Assembly (NCBI RefSeq): GCF_964204645.1
Contig: NC_134027.1
Coordinates: 18,092,485-18,156,484, forward strand
Source of the DNA: Tubulanus polymorphus
Lineage: Eukaryota; Nemertea; Palaeonemertea; Tubulaniformes; Tubulanidae
Length of the DNA: 64,000 nt
Direction of reading: 5' to 3'
A program made the translations under genes and the position numbers. Below the pieces are notes generated by a model that saw only the letters and a program-made list of their open reading frames with translations, did not search any database and was not told where the DNA came from. Every line of letters begins with the position of its first letter. Within the stretch, counting starts at the first letter, position 1. This document shows positions 50,721 to 61,786 of this stretch, one piece after another.

Positions 50721-50826
50721 TGTTATGTATTATGATGTACTGTACTTAAGCGCCACCTGTGAAGGGTATTATACAAATGGCGACTTGATCGTTATTGTTA
50801 TGGATCTGTCCCGTCTAAACAAAACA
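50721..50826 (+). repeat. Gypsy 3' LTR, 106 bp
   Basis: It matches the 5' LTR with a few substitutions and a small deletion around position 40 of the repeat (GTGAATAAACTAGGG versus GTGAAGGG). It is followed by GTAAT. Confidence 0.9.
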
Positions 50827-51256
50827 GTAATTAGTCATAAACTTTCAAATTCAAGTAGTTGAAAACGTAAAGCAAACCTTCAGCAGGGCAGAGGACTGGA
50901 CCGAAGATCTAAAAAACGAAATTGGTAGAATTATGGTGTAAGCGGCCAACTTTATATAATGTCGCTAGCACGTTGTATTCAAAACAGATTCAGAAAGATC
51001 AAAGTCTTAAAGAAATAGCTTTTCTAATAGAAATATATTTCCCAATAATTCAAAATTTTTCAAATTTTTCTCAAAATGCTTATCACGTGACCATTTAAGC
51101 CGTTGCAGTTGCTAGTAATCGCAACCAACATAAGCAGGGAAGCAACTGGGAGGATCTCGTATCCCGCTAGTTGGCCCCAGTTGCCGCGAATCAGAACGCA
51201 GTCGACATAAGCTGGAGTCGGTACGCGTCGCATTGCTTGTCGTCATAAGCCAGCCT

Positions 51257-51656
51257 TAACAGCTATTTCAGATTATTACAACCATTAGGGAATTACATTG
51301 AATTAGGCCTACAGAATTACAAAATTACATGAGAAAACTGAAGAATGTCTGATTTTCTTCAGTAATGAAATATTCAGTTATTACACCTATTAGACCCACA
51401 CATTATAACACCCTACAGGGAATAAGCCCTACAGTGAATTACAGATTTATGCAAAACATTTCAATCCATGGTACGCATATTAAATGACCTAGGCCTACTG
51501 ATGGGCCTTATATGCATTGCATCTAACTATATAACTTATGCTAAATGAAGCCAAGAATATTATCATGTAATATGAAAAAAAAGTTAATTTTGTGACCCCG
51601 TTTTACACAGGGACTTGACACAAAAGGATTTTGACCCCAGTATCCAGTTGTATCCT
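51257..51656. other. Non-coding stretch
   Basis: No gene; AT-rich unique sequence. Confidence 0.4.
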
Positions 51657-52706
51657 AGCCCAGCTAACAAAAAAACCTTCAAAGAACGTTTTCTAAAAGT
51701 TTTTCACTATCGTCTTAACGTTAATGTTGAACGTTCGTGCAACGTTTGTAGAACGTTTTTTTGTAAATGTATTTTAAGGTTCACAGAACGTTTTTGATAA
51801 CGTTGACTGAACGTTACTTCACAACCTCTCAGCAACCATTGAGCTTGATAAAAACGTTCCAATAACGTTCGTATGACGTTACATTATAACCATGATGTCC
51901 TCTTTCATGAGCTCGAATAAATCCCTTTCAACTAACTAATATTTGAATTATTTTACCTAACTTTTATTTTGTAACTACGTATATATACATGTATAATATC
52001 GAAATTATTCACTCGTAAGTTAATTCTCCAGTGCACCAGTCGTCGTCGTTACAGCGTAGCTGGCAGCCTTTGTGATTCCTAAAATAAAAAGGAAATAATA
52101 TAGAAACTTTTATTTTCATAGTTGTGTTAAGCCTTGAAGTTCATTTCATCCATACATACAGGGATTGTTATGCTTGTTATTGGAGAACAACAGTTAGGTC
52201 ATTTCATTGATATAAAACCCGCCGAAAAGGTCTCTAACGTGGGTTTCTACATAAAAGATTGTTTCGAAAAAATTTTATCAGTATTTTTCCATAGGCCTAT
52301 ATTGAAAGTATCAAAATTTGTGGATTGAATAACGTACCTTAGTAAATAAACGATTTTTAAATCCCTTAAACACGCCGCTTAAAGCTGATTGCTGAACAAT
52401 GGCAAACACTTCCTGTTTTGATATGTCACGGTATCCATTGGTTTTGAATCCCATATTTTTCTTTACTCCCGAAAGTTTGAATCTTGCTTTCCAATGGTAT
52501 TAAAACGTAGGAATCCACGTCGGGATTTGCTTAAAACGGGCTATATTGATGATATCTGACTTAACTAATAATTTGCTGCAGGCTCTTGGATGACAACGTT
52601 TAGAAAACCTTCAGAAAACGTTATGGCCTGAATGTTACATTATAAACTATCACACAACTTTCACGAATGTTTCCGAATGTTGTATGAACGTTGTGTGCTA
52701 GCAGGG
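51657..52706. mobile_element. AACGTT-rich MITE-like element
   Basis: The left end CCCAGCTAACA and the right end TGCTAGCAGGG are inverted partners with two mismatches. Both arms are packed with AACGTT words (at least eight in 51690-51870, several in 52590-52700), giving many potential inverted pairings. No coding frame; the target duplication is not clear. AACGTT-rich MITEs of this look are widespread in animals. Confidence 0.6.
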
Positions 52707-53129
52707 AGATATAGGCCTATATAAAAATATATACAGTCATGAGTCAACCTGGGTTAATACGTATCACTAGGGACTGAGCTTTTTAGTAGGGATTAAGTGA
52801 TATAGGCCCCTATGGATAACATATAATACGTAATTGATACGAATTAACTATTACCCGTATAACCTATGATTTAAGTGCACAATCTGTATAGGCCTAGGCC
52901 TAGGCCTAATAGCTGGTTTAGTTATCTCTCAAACCGTGGACGACTACTACAGTAGAACTACATTCTAACGATCCATTTGCCACGGGGGGATAAAATGTTC
53001 ATAGTAGGCCTATCCGATGGTTCATTAGATCCATTTGATATCATTTAAGCCTATACATGAAAAGAAAACGACCCCTGGTGTGATGAAACACAAACCAACT
53101 GGTTTCAGAAATAGTAGACTATTTGAAGC
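52707..53129. other. Non-coding stretch
   Basis: No gene. Contains TAGGCCTAGGCCTAGGCCTA near 52893. Confidence 0.4.
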
Positions 53130-53732
53130 TGTTGTGGGGGTCCTCTTTCCCAGTGTCCGGGTGACGTGTGTTGACCACCTGCGTTGTTTGCGTTTCACCA
53201 GCGTAGTTCCTTGGGGTTCTTCTCATAAATTAACTACAACTAGCTTCTTCTATCGATCCAGATCTTTATTCTTATACTCTCTTCTTACAATCTTCCTAGC
53301 ACGTCCCCTCTAGTTCTAACCACTAGCTCAACCGACCCAGCTCTACCGACCAAGCTTTCGACCCCACTGCATTAAAACCCTCCCTTTTTATACTTATTCT
53401 TCCTTCGCTCGTGACGTATATTTCCACACCGCTTGGCCTCATCGCCAGAGACGTCTTATTCTATTACTACAGTCCTACTGGCCATGTAAATCATTTCTAC
53501 GTGTGTTATACGTCACGAGCGCTAAATTTATAACTCAACTTTCCAGAGCTCAAGGCTGCTGCTATAACAAGCTTTCCCACGTAGACACCCACGTCACTCT
53601 CACCTATCTTCTATGCTTCTCTCTTATGTGTGACGTAAGTATTCACGTAGGTCGCCTGCTAACCGCAACTACTGCCTTGAACTCCGGCTTATTTCCCACT
53701 GTCTAAATAGGTAATTTATTACTCCAATACCA
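53130..53732 (-). repeat. Probable 3' LTR of the env-bearing element
   Basis: Read on the minus strand it starts TGGTATTGGAG and ends CCCCCACAACA (TG...CA), 603 bp. A TATAAAAA box (53386-53393) and an AATAAA signal (53265-53270) are in promoter then polyadenylation order. The adjoining internal base sequence is a purine run (GGAAAGGGGGA on the minus strand), the expected polypurine tract. There is no target duplication across it, so it is not a solo LTR. The partner LTR would be outside the window. It could belong to another element. Confidence 0.6.
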
Positions 53733-53744
53733 TCCCCCTTTCCA
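53733..53744 (-). other. Candidate polypurine tract
   Basis: Minus strand GGAAAGGGGGA abuts the LTR start. Confidence 0.55.
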
Positions 53745-55835
53745 GACGATTGGACCCCCAATCGCCAAAAAAATACTGAAGCCCGTTTGCACTTCCAAAG
53801 ATTTTTTTAAGAGCCGTAGCTAGCAATAGTGCAAAATCAGTACCCCTTACTTCCATAAACAACTTTTTCTTTTTTGTTTTTCTTTTTTTTAAACAACTTT
53901 CACCTCTTGAACTTCACCGTAAGGCAATAAAAATGGTGCTTTATGATAAATGATAGAACAATCTTGCAACTGACGCACATAAATTTTTAACATCTGGATG
54001 GTAGAGAGAGAAAAAAAAACCCATTATTTTTTCCTGACCAGCAACAATAACAGTACACCTGGCCAAAAAGTCACCCTTGATACTGAGTAAAATCCCCATC
54101 TCTGAAACATTCTACTTCCATCCGCCATAAAGACTAAACCCTCATTACCATCCGGATTATCATTCACAATGGACCCGATAGAGTTTTTCGGTAAGCAACT
54201 TATTTTGAATACTTATAAACTAACACACCAACCATTTTGTACAGTTTTATCATTACATGCGATAATACATTATGCGCCACTCTTGCACTTTGTTATTTTA
54301 AACGGTCACATCGCCCCTGATAAGATCTATTACCCCATGCGCTATTTCTAAAAATGTGAACAATATAATACCAGAAAAACCTTGAATTTTAACAATGTTA
54401 GTCATGTAACTATAATTACTAATTGTAAAAACGTTAATTGCACTTCAGTCCATTTCATTACCGTTGTATTATATTATGCAACAATACTTTTATATATACA
54501 ATCCCTTTTTGGTTTACCTTTGTCAGCGATATGATGTTGGCATTGAGCCAATTCATGTAAAATCGCGGTACGTTTTTTTATGTGAGCATTTGTTTCATTG
54601 GTTCTCGGCTTAAACGACGTATAATCGATGCGATTGAAGACATGGCGAACCTCCGTCGATGACATGGTCAACTGAGTTAAAATTCTACGAAAAACTGTTT
54701 TTGGCGGGAAAATTCTTAGCTCTTACGTATAAAATTGCAATGACCTCGATTGGGGGGGCGTTGTCTCTACGAGAAAATGTGATTGGCTGTTTTTGGGATT
54801 TACGGGGAATTCCGGCGCTACTAAAATAATTATGGGAAAGCCATGGAATGGCAAACGTTTCATTGGACTAGGTGCCGTATATGTGCGAATTTCAAATGCT
54901 CATTGCTGGTGATAATGTAATTATTATTCGCCATAGGTATTGTTTCATTTTAATACCCGGTGATTGATTTGATTGACATTGAAGTGCAGCGAACATTCAC
55001 TTACACAAGGCCTCCACGTGTGCGCGGAAATCATAAGAAGATTAGACTGTTGCGCACACAAACACACGCGCGTACAGTATACACTACTATAGTGATACTG
55101 TAACGCTGCTTGCTGGCGCATTTGACATTTAATCAGCAGAAGATGAGCGCTGTGTTTTCTGTTTGATAGAATTTGTAATAAATTGTTATTTCTTGTGATC
55201 TGAAAATACTAAGCAGCAAACTATAGGTATAGGTCGAGGTCTGAATATTGAAGTGGTGAATTCCAGGATTTAAAACGATCTAATACGCCGATTTCTTACT
55301 GCACCGGTATTTTAGCTTCCGCGGCCATACATGCAGCCACCCTCTGATATGTGACATCATATGAATTTCATTTGAATATTTTTTCATATTATGAAAATTA
55401 TTTCTTTGAAAATATAAAATAGTTTCCATGCCGCGCCTACCTGTACCCTATGAAATTTTTGGTGGGGACCGTAAACAAATGTATATCTTTGGTCTTTTGA
55501 CTACAAAATAATCCTTTAAGAAAGATATTTAAACTTGTAGAACTTTGAAGTCACGAATTAAAAAGATTTTTCAAGCAATGCCCTTACCCCAAACAACCTC
55601 TAGCTTTCAAGGTAAACCACACTTTGCCCATGGGCAATTTATTTTTTTTTCTTTCTTTGTTTTTTTTTTTTTTTATTTTTTTTTTTAATCAGCACTACCA
55701 AGGTACTGTACGGCAACGTACGAATACCGTGCTTCAAAGCATGAAGTATATAAAATTAGAAACCTCAAAATTAACAACATATATATCTCATCCTGTCATA
55801 TTTTGTTTTTCATATCAGCCTCACTGGTCCTACAC
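53745..55835. other. Stretch without a supported gene, between env and LTR
   Basis: No coding frame with family resemblance on either strand. Poly-pyrimidine runs near 53865-53890 and 55645-55685. It is unusually long for a gypsy 3' leader. Confidence 0.35.
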
Positions 55836-56768
55836 ATGCTGTATGGCTTTATTCTAGCACAGCCCGGTAAGACTTCTTAATTCATTTTATGTACCAAAAA
55901 AAAACAATTTATAACTGCTTTTTCTAATATACTTTTGCAACGCAGGCAACCGACAACAATTATTAAACATAATTCGGGCTGCCACCGACGACCTACGCGC
56001 CGCGTTTTCAGGTATACATTATATATATCCCTCTTCACAACCATAGTTCATACGTATTTATTTATTCATTGCGTATACCATTAGTTATATGTTCTAATGC
56101 TAATAATTATACTATGGCAACGCCACGAACACAATTCCACATGTTACCTCTATATATATTGTCTATTTACGCAGGGCTCCCAGTTCCATCCACCCCATCC
56201 CCAACACGAGGGCAACATACGGCGCGGCAAAGGGGCACGGGAAGGGGGCAACCAAGCGGCGGCACCCTCCGCATGCATCCCTATTCCCGTCGTACTAACG
56301 CGCCCACAGACCAGAGCGTGGACCCCTCGCCCTCCGGTCTGGGGCCACAACCTCCACCCTATAACCGCATGTCCCCATCCCACAGTACCTCTTCTCCCAA
56401 CCCAACTCCTTTTCTCGACCTTTCTCAGCACCCCTTCCTATCACTTGGAGCTCCCGATTCCCCTCCTGTACCTGATTCCCCCCTCTTACCTGGTCCCCAT
56501 TCCCGATATCCGATCCTTCACATCCCTGATACCCCTGCTAGCCCTTCTGCAAGCAGCACCTCCAGCTCCCTGCCGTCGCTGGCTAGCTACTTCCCACCTC
56601 CTTCACCTACAAATTCCAGTGGCAGCGAACCCGGTAAGAATTTTATAAAATATACAAGCAAATATAACAAATTCGTATTTCAGTCCGAGAAATTACAATA
56701 TGAACCATATGGGAATTAAAAAAAACTCATGCAAATACAAATCCTATATTTCAGAACGAGAAGAATGA
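55836..56768 (+). CDS. Candidate four-exon gene, Pro/Ser-rich protein of about 189 aa
   Basis: Exons 55836-55866, 55946-56011, 56175-56633 and 56755-56768 (TGA) can be joined: every intron starts GT and ends AG and every junction is phase 1, so the frame is kept throughout. The product begins MLYGFILAQP, has a helical LLNIIRAATDDLRAAF and then a long Pro/Ser/Thr-rich, probably disordered region with repeated PDSP-type motifs. I recognise no family. It runs antisense to the env-bearing element and lies between env and its probable 3' LTR. Start and any upstream exon are uncertain. A host gene, a capture, or chance are all possible. Confidence 0.4.
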
Positions 56769-57324
56769 CCAGATCTATTTACACTCACTGGAGTTCGTTT
56801 CTTTTTATACCACATTTAGTATGATAATACAAATTTAGTTAGATACAAAACCACCAACTTCTCTTCCCCTTTTTTTTGGAAGTAAGCATTATTAAAACAG
56901 TATACACCGAAAGTTTCCCTTTTTTATTATGTTCCTCTCCCTTTCCATACACTGACCGCCTCGATCTTTAACCGTTTAAGATGGTTTGTCCAACCTGTCC
57001 CGACTCCAATCAACGACGTAAATTAATACTGATGCCAAGTACATCATTTAGTTGATTATCGTGTGCCCAGCACATGTTGGCAACAGACAGCTTCAACAAT
57101 TAATGAATAATTCCATAATAATTTTCTAAGTGCATTTTATAAAGATGAGCCGAAATTTATGCAAAAATGGATATACTGATCAGATACATCCGAATCGCCG
57201 AGATGTCAGCCGCTAGTCCCCACCCATTGCCTCAGAAAGCAAATTCATCCGTAGTCTAGGCAGGGATAACATGTACTGCTATTTGTGGCGAAGAGTCGTT
57301 ATAGACAGGCTGGCCGCCATATCT
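56769..57324. other. Non-coding stretch
   Basis: No gene. Pyrimidine runs near 56860-56880 and 56920-56945 are alternative polypurine-tract positions for the minus-strand element. Confidence 0.4.
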
Positions 57325-58092
57325 CTATGGGAGGTCGTCACTCATTAAGACTGCATCCCGCTGATGCACCATCCAAAATTTAGTAAAAATTTCCCCACTA
57401 CACAATCTCCTTAGCGGCTTATTGAAAAGCCGACTGGCGTAAATTGTTTTAATGAAGCAGTTCGTGCAAGGGGTATTTTTATCATATGTAACATTGATTG
57501 CAACCAACGGTCCGTATGTTTTGATCTTAATCTCTGCCAACGGCTGGACGGCCTTGACTTCCTCCCATAAATGAGGAGATACGAACCCTAAATGTAAAAC
57601 AGCCGACGCCCCATCATGATTATAAACTTCGGCTAAGACCTCTGCAGACAGCCTAGGAGAGGAACATGACGCTAATGATATATGCCACCGACGTCTACTC
57701 ATAAACCGCCACCCGTCAGTAAAAAAATACCGCAGTGTCGAGTATACGACCATACCTACAACTGCCCATTCAATTATAGCCTCCCAATCTAACAAGGTTT
57801 CCGATGCCTTCCTAATCGCAGACAAGTCAATATCCAACTGTTCGTGAATTATGTCCAAATTCCCTGCCTCTACACTTTTAACCATTGTTAAAGCGGTCCC
57901 TGCCGCCGCCCATGCCTTATATCGTTTGCATAAAACCGCCGATACTATTATTGCCACAATTACTAACGAAATCAGAATATAACCACCGATTTTCAAAGAA
58001 CTATGTGTCCCCCTAATTTCTGACCTTAAATAATCGGACCTACTTGTATACGCTATCTTGTCACTGCTTATAGCCTGCGCCAATTTTTTAAA
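57325..58092 (-). CDS. Env membrane anchor and long C-terminal region (-1 frame)
   Basis: The frame overlaps the end of the env ectodomain gene by about 16 bases in the -1 register. It has SSDKIAYTSRSDY, then a strong membrane helix (GGYILISLVIVAIIVSAVL), a second hydrophobic stretch (IIEWAVVGMVVYSTLRYFF) and a further 120 residues with CTNC. F-type envelopes have the anchor at the end of the same protein, so this is the missing anchor, reached by frameshifting at TTTAAAA (58086-58092), by an indel, or as a separate product. The post-anchor part is much longer than a usual tail. There is no convincing ATG: the reported start is a TTG codon. Confidence 0.6.
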   Translation of the reverse strand, partial: FKKLAQAISSDKIAYTSRSDYLRSEIRGTHSSLKIGGYILISLVIVAIIVSAVLCKRYKAWAAAGTALTMVKSVEAGNLDIIHEQLDIDLSAIRKASETLLDWEAIIEWAVVGMVVYSTLRYFFTDGWRFMSRRRWHISLASCSSPRLSAEVLAEVYNHDGASAVLHLGFVSPHLWEEVKAVQPLAEIKIKTYGPLVAINVTYDKNTPCTNCFIKTIYASRLFNKPLRRLCSGEIFTKFWMVHQRDAVLMSDDLP

Positions 58093-59753
58093 TCCGCTTC
58101 CTTAGCGTTTTCAGCCCGTATCACATTATCCCATTCATGTCCTTCTATATTAAAATCAGGCAGTGTGGTACGCGGAATTTTAGAATATAATACCTCTGTT
58201 TGCATATTATCAATATCATCCTCTTTACCCAAAAGTAATGCCGCCGGTATGTTAACGGGATATAATCGAGTTATTCTATCATGACCTTTTTCACAATTTG
58301 TTAAAGTCGGCGAAAGCGTAAAGTATTTCGAATTCAACCCACAATGACATTGCAAGGTGACAACACAAAAATCACAGACCGGAACCCTAATTGGTGGATC
58401 CAGTCCACATTGGGAAATCCAATCATCTCGCTTGTCGTGAATGGATATCAAATATTTATTGGTGGTCAACAGGACCGCCTGAGACAGAGGCGCCACGGAA
58501 GTATATGTCAGATCACACTGCCCAATTAGATCCTTAGGATTATCAAAGAAAAGTGCAGACGCGCATGATTTTTGTGTTCGAGTATAGATAGGTAATCCAT
58601 CTGCACAATTCTGTATATAACGTCCTTGGCAAAGCGAATAAGTGGCTTCATCAATCAACACGTAAGTTTGCAAATTCTTACTAACGCCAAAGAAGCGTGG
58701 GAGGTTAATTATTTTTGTATACACCGTAGCGGTTGCATTAACCGGAAGGTGAAAAGATAATATATTATACAAACGAAAATGCGTATTTTTTGCTTGTATT
58801 GGGATCTGCATATGAACCACTATATATTCACGAGTCCTGACAGTAAACGTTCGCGCGTGCGAATAATAATAACTCGGGGTTTGATGTGCCAGCTCAAACA
58901 TGGGGTAAAAATTCTTCAATGTAACGCGAATTTGTGATAAGATTTCCTGGAGACTTGTTACCGGAATTAACTCTACAGGTAGTCTATTTGATAGTAAAAC
59001 GTTAGTGGAGCGCAACCACGCGGCCATGTGGCTGCTGATAGCCTCAATAACATCCCCATAATTAATGGAATACCGCACTACGTATGATAGTGCATGTACC
59101 CTTGCCTGTAAACGAGCCTGATTCATAGTATTATTTACAACGAATTCCGAAAGTTTTGACATATAATCTCTGTTTTGTCGTACTAGAGACTTGACTAACT
59201 TAAATCTAGAATCTGTTACGTTGGCAAAGCTAGTTAACCGTTCTTGTAACTGGACAATAGCTTTATGATCTAATTTTTGTAATGCATCAAACTTATTCAT
59301 ATGTCTTTCCACTATTTGTAACTGCTCAGTAGTGGCGACCCCAAAAATCAAACTGGCGACATCTCCGATGAATGATAGTGGTGTTCGTTTCATACGGCCT
59401 TCTCTTCTTGTACTCGGAATTTCAACAGGTAATAATGATTCAATCATACGCCTGGAACTGTTAAATTTTTGATCAGCTCGGATTTTACGCAAACGCATTA
59501 GGCGAAACATTTTCTCTATTTGTCGGCATTCGGCATTGGGCATTCCACACGTCATATTAGGAATTGTCATCGAAAACCGGGAAACATCTACTAAAGGAAT
59601 CATAACACTATGTTCCCATTTTGTTGCTGCTACATTTATCTCGTCAACTGGCTGGAACACTACTCCAGCCCCCATCCGTAGCTCTGCATCCCATGCAGCC
59701 ATTGGTCCTATCCACGACCAAATCATAACGATATGAACTATACTCCGAACCAT
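58068..59753 (-). CDS. env: Env-like fusion glycoprotein ectodomain (baculovirus F/errantivirus type)
   Basis: A 561-residue intact frame. Signal peptide (residues about 1-20), a first subunit to about 123, a furin-type site RMKR (120-123), then a hydrophobic glycine-containing segment (FIGDVASLIFGVA) as fusion-peptide candidate and a helical heptad region (VERHMNKFDALQKL). Cys-rich distal part (CVVTLQCHCGL). This order fits baculovirus F-like envelopes of insect errantiviruses, which act at the cell membrane. The membrane anchor is not in this frame. Cysteines and N-linked sites (NVT, NAT, NMT) suit a secreted-side domain. It lies 3' of the integrase, as env should. Confidence 0.8.
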   Translation of the reverse strand: MVRSIVHIVMIWSWIGPMAAWDAELRMGAGVVFQPVDEINVAATKWEHSVMIPLVDVSRFSMTIPNMTCGMPNAECRQIEKMFRLMRLRKIRADQKFNSSRRMIESLLPVEIPSTRREGRMKRTPLSFIGDVASLIFGVATTEQLQIVERHMNKFDALQKLDHKAIVQLQERLTSFANVTDSRFKLVKSLVRQNRDYMSKLSEFVVNNTMNQARLQARVHALSYVVRYSINYGDVIEAISSHMAAWLRSTNVLLSNRLPVELIPVTSLQEILSQIRVTLKNFYPMFELAHQTPSYYYSHARTFTVRTREYIVVHMQIPIQAKNTHFRLYNILSFHLPVNATATVYTKIINLPRFFGVSKNLQTYVLIDEATYSLCQGRYIQNCADGLPIYTRTQKSCASALFFDNPKDLIGQCDLTYTSVAPLSQAVLLTTNKYLISIHDKRDDWISQCGLDPPIRVPVCDFCVVTLQCHCGLNSKYFTLSPTLTNCEKGHDRITRLYPVNIPAALLLGKEDDIDNMQTEVLYSKIPRTTLPDFNIEGHEWDNVIRAENAKEADLKNWRRL

Positions 59754-59893
59754 GGTTCCTAAAACAACATTTTAAATCATAACTTCTTGATTTCCTAACA
59801 ATTTCTTAAAACACAGCAACTTTATACTCATACTCATTTCTCCTATTATCCTTAATTAATTTCGCAACAACTGTTGGGTGCGTGGCAAATATC

Positions 59894-61783
59894 CTATGCA
59901 CGTCGTTTCCGTCTTTTCTTGGCTTTCTGATGATATGCCGTCAAGATCGACCTATCCAAGAAATTCTCCTCCGGTTCCCAAGTCTTATCCGCATAACCCT
60001 CCCAGGCGACATAATAATACAACCTGCCTCCCCGTCTTCTATGTTTGAGTATTCGAGACACAGTGTATATCGACTCGTCTTTCCCGTCAATATTTTCGCG
60101 ACCCTTCGATAACGTCATGTCCCTCTGCGTCAAAGTAGGAGGTTCAATTGCGGGCGTCATGCCGATTTTGACATGGCGACTCTTATGGGGCAAAACGATT
60201 TCATCCATGGCGAGGTTCCCTGGTAAGTCATCTAATTTTTCAATAGTCTGCGGTAAGTCGTAAGTAGGCGGTTTTTTAGATTCATAAACCGGACGCAACC
60301 TATTTACATGAACTAATGTTTTAACCTTTCGATTATCATCCGTTCTCAATCTGTAATTAACTTCTCCTATTTTTTCAATAATTTCATATGGGCCCAGCCA
60401 AAATGAATGTAATTTCTTTGATGCCCCAGTAGGCAAGTGTGGGTAATAAAGAAAAACCTTACTCCCCACTTCAAACTGAATATCTTTAGCATTTTTATCG
60501 TACTGCTGCTTCATTTTTATTTTGCTCAGTTCCCGATTCTTACGAACTATGTCATGTACTATATCCATCTTCTTAATTAAGTGTTGAAAATAGGCCACAT
60601 GAGACCCATATTCATTTTTTGGAGCTGATATGGCTAGTTCCATGGGCAATTTAGGCATCCGCCCAAAAACAATTTCAAAAGGCGTGAATGACGTCGAATT
60701 GATATTATTTGAGGAATTCATTGCGAATACCGCAGATTGCAGATATAAGTCCCACTTTCCCGGGCTTTGTCCATCTAATAACTTAGCTATTGATTTGTTT
60801 AATTGTCTATGTTGTACTTCTAAAGCACCATTCGCCTGTGGATGATATGAGGACGTAGTTTTTGTTCTACCCCCCAAGAGGATGGTCGTTCGTTGAAAGA
60901 CTTTTGAGATAAAGTTTGACCCATTGTCGGTAAGTATAGTAGAAAACATCCCATATCTCAAAATGATACCATCCACCAACCTTTCGGCGACCTCTTCTGC
61001 CGATGCCGTCTTAAGCGGAAATGCCTCCATAAATGATGAAAAAGTTTCAATACATGTCAACACATATTTATGCCCCTTGTCAGACACCGGAAAGGGACCC
61101 ACCATATCCATAGCAAATTTATGGAAAATTGGCTCCACCCGTACCGTTTGCATTGGAACCTTAGTAGCCTCTTTTGCAGACAACCCTTTCCGTTGACAGA
61201 CATTACATCGTAAGCAGAAATCCTTTACATCGTTAAACATACCATTCCAATAATACCTATTTTTCAGACGCATATACGTTGACTTGATGCCACTGTGTCC
61301 TCCAAAAACCTCATGTGTTTCTTGCAGGATTTGTAAGCGAAGTTGTTTTGGTATCACATAGCAAGGAGAGAAGTGAGCAGATTGGCGGCGATTTAAATGT
61401 TGCAAGTATTGAAGACTACCCTTGTTGTCCAGAATAAACCTTTCGTGCGACAAGATTATTCGTCGTGCCAAACGATCATTTTTTGGTAATGATCCGTCTA
61501 ATAGGTAATCAATGATAGGTCGTAACTCATTATCTTTACGTTGTTCCATAGGCAAATTCACCAAGATATCGTCGTTACCTGTGTCAACAGCCACTATTTC
61601 CGGATACCTTAATCTAGACAAGAAATCCGCATCTGCATGTTGTACTCCTGCCCGATACTCAACGTCATATTGGTATCCTTGTAGGAAGATGCACCACCGT
61701 TGTAGCCGACCTGAGGCGAGACCATCGACCTCCATCTTTTTTAACCACAACAGTGCTTTATGATCTGTGACCACCGTAAAAGG
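59894..61783 (-). pseudogene. RNase H end, integrase and chromodomain
   Basis: The frame continues from RT-RNase H after a TGA at 61784-61786. Residues 3-8 (TDHKALL) and DFLSRL end RNase H. Integrase follows: zinc finger H154, H160, C190, C193, catalytic triad D223, D283 and E319 (exact 35-residue spacing between the last two), then a C-terminal region with GPYEIIEKIGEVNYRL. A chromodomain sits at the end (about 565-612: YTVSRILKH, YYVAWEGY, TWEPEENFL), followed by a basic tail KKRRKRR. The integrase inserts DNA, and the chromodomain should direct it to marked chromatin. Integrase residues are intact; the only break is the stop joining RT. Confidence 0.85.
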
Positions 61784-61786
61784 ATT

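Larger units (their letters stand above)
46198..50826 (+). mobile_element. Ty3/gypsy retrotransposon with very short LTRs
   Basis: Both LTRs, primer-binding site, gag, protease, RT-RNase H, integrase, polypurine tract (AAAGAGAGGG at 50711-50720) and GTAAT duplications (46193-46197 and 50827-50831) are present. The gene order PR-RT-RH-IN is Ty3/gypsy; short LTRs and sequence flavour suggest the Mag/SURL group. All genes are broken. It sits in the TIR element 45870-51256. Confidence 0.9.
45870..51256. mobile_element. TIR DNA element (Harbinger-like by TSD) hosting a gypsy element
   Basis: AGGCTGGCTTATGTCGACAA at 45870 is inverted as TTGTCGTCATAAGCCAGCCT ending 51256, each flanked by TAA (45867-45869, 51257-51259). 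The inverted match runs on through GCAACGCGACGC-TACCGA. Without the nested retrotransposon it is about 750 bp and has no coding frame, so it is non-autonomous. A 3-bp TAA duplication fits PIF/Harbinger; the class is inferred from that only. Confidence 0.75.

Noticed and set aside
56150-56431. Minus-strand ORF of 93 aa opposite the Pro/Ser-rich exon
   Set aside because: It is a shadow of the GC-richer exon with no motif.
56860-56945. Alternative polypurine tract and 3' LTR start close to env
   Set aside because: Pyrimidine runs exist, but no TG...CA block with TATA and AATAAA signals could be drawn next to them; 53130-53732 fits better.
61512-61763. Plus-strand ORFs across 59.9-63.1 kb
   Set aside because: All lie antisense within the long pol gene and are shadows.
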